A DNA stretch of 64,000 nucleotides. Origin: Candidatus Pantoea haifensis (GTDB lineage: Bacteria; Pseudomonadota; Gammaproteobacteria; Enterobacterales; Enterobacteriaceae). Location: NCBI GenBank assembly GCA_018842655.1, contig JAGTWN010000004.1, forward strand, positions 124,001 through 188,000, in the 5' to 3' direction. Below are positions 63,850-64,000 of the stretch, piece by piece. Numbering within the stretch: the stretch's first letter is position 1; each line of letters opens with the position of its first letter. The notes under the pieces were generated by a model that did not search any database, was not told where the DNA came from, and saw only the letters and a list, made by a program, of their open reading frames with translations. The position numbers and the translations under genes are program-made.

Positions 63850-64000
63850 TTAATTACGACCCAAAAAGCGACCAAAACGCTGATTAAAGCGTGCAGTACT
63901 GCCTTCTTTCGTAAAATCTTTCTGCTTACCGGTGTAATGCACGTGGGATGCGGAAGAGACATCAAGTGTGACGTACGGCAGCGTTTCCCTTCAAACTCAA
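63850..64000 (-). pseudogene. rpmE2: Type B ribosomal protein L31 (zinc-independent, YkgM), partial and frameshifted
   Basis: C-terminal half of a type B L31: [20 protein letters not shown], then [24 protein letters not shown] and a stop. The 5' half lies beyond the right edge. Near 63984-63989 (TTTCCC on the plus strand) the frame shifts; one more base would give [13 protein letters not shown], which fits the family. First gene of the rpmE2-rpmJ2 pair, expected to be repressed by Zur, with its promoter outside the window. Confidence 0.85.

Overview
The window is a stretch of enterobacterial chromosome. Gene content and order follow the Escherichia coli brnQ-proY ... acpH-queA-tgt-yajC-secDF ... 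nrdR-ribD-ribH-nusB-thiL-pgpA ... cyoABCDE ... tig-clpPX-lon-hupB-ppiD ... mdlAB-glnK-amtB-tesB ... ffs backbone almost gene for gene. Departures from E. coli point to Erwiniaceae (Pantoea/Erwinia-like). They are a phytase plus inositol-phosphatase pair where E. coli has malZ, kbp next to yajI, a ccdA/ccdR-type cysteine-degradation pair between cof and mdlA, and a zinc-uptake operon next to the zinc-free ribosomal protein genes rpmE2/rpmJ2. The family assignment is an inference from synteny and protein similarity recalled from memory. No search was run.

Layout. 1-4 kb: the end of a MetE-like methyltransferase gene and two amino-acid carriers (brnQ, proY). 4-8.4 kb, minus strand: phytase, inositol monophosphatase, mscM and acpH. 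8.5-14 kb: queuosine genes queA-tgt, then yajC-secD-secF of the Sec translocon. 14-15 kb: two minus-strand envelope genes (yajI, kbp). 15.2-19.3 kb: nrdR, riboflavin and thiamin cofactor genes, nusB and pgpA. 19.3-23.4 kb, minus strand: yajO and the isoprenoid genes dxs-ispA with xseB. 23.6-28.7 kb: thiI, yajL, panE, yajQ and yajR. 28.8-33.6 kb: the cytochrome bo3 operon. 34-36.8 kb: ampG, yajG and bolA. 37-46 kb: proteostasis block tig, clpP, clpX, lon, hupB and ppiD, with sigma-32-like promoters ahead of clpP and lon. 46-51.9 kb: ybaV, fadM, queC, ybaE, cof and the cysteine-degradation pair. 51.9-58.3 kb: mdlAB, then sigma-54/NtrC-type control of glnK-amtB, then tesB. 58.5-60.4 kb: ybaY, atl, 4.5S RNA, hha-tomB. 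60.5-64 kb: an unrecognised gene and a likely Zur regulon (Zur-box-like site, a possible 34-residue membrane peptide, an ATPase-permease-binding protein operon, rpmJ2 and rpmE2).

The dominant anomaly is that 17 otherwise well-conserved genes are broken by 20 reading-frame shifts. At least 19 are repaired by restoring one base, nearly all in a homopolymer, and the repaired lengths usually equal those of the E. coli proteins. Essential dxs carries two such breaks. This looks like systematic homopolymer under-calling in the assembly and not biological decay, so the genes marked pseudogene below are probably intact in the living organism. I saw no mobile element, tRNA, CRISPR array or prophage.
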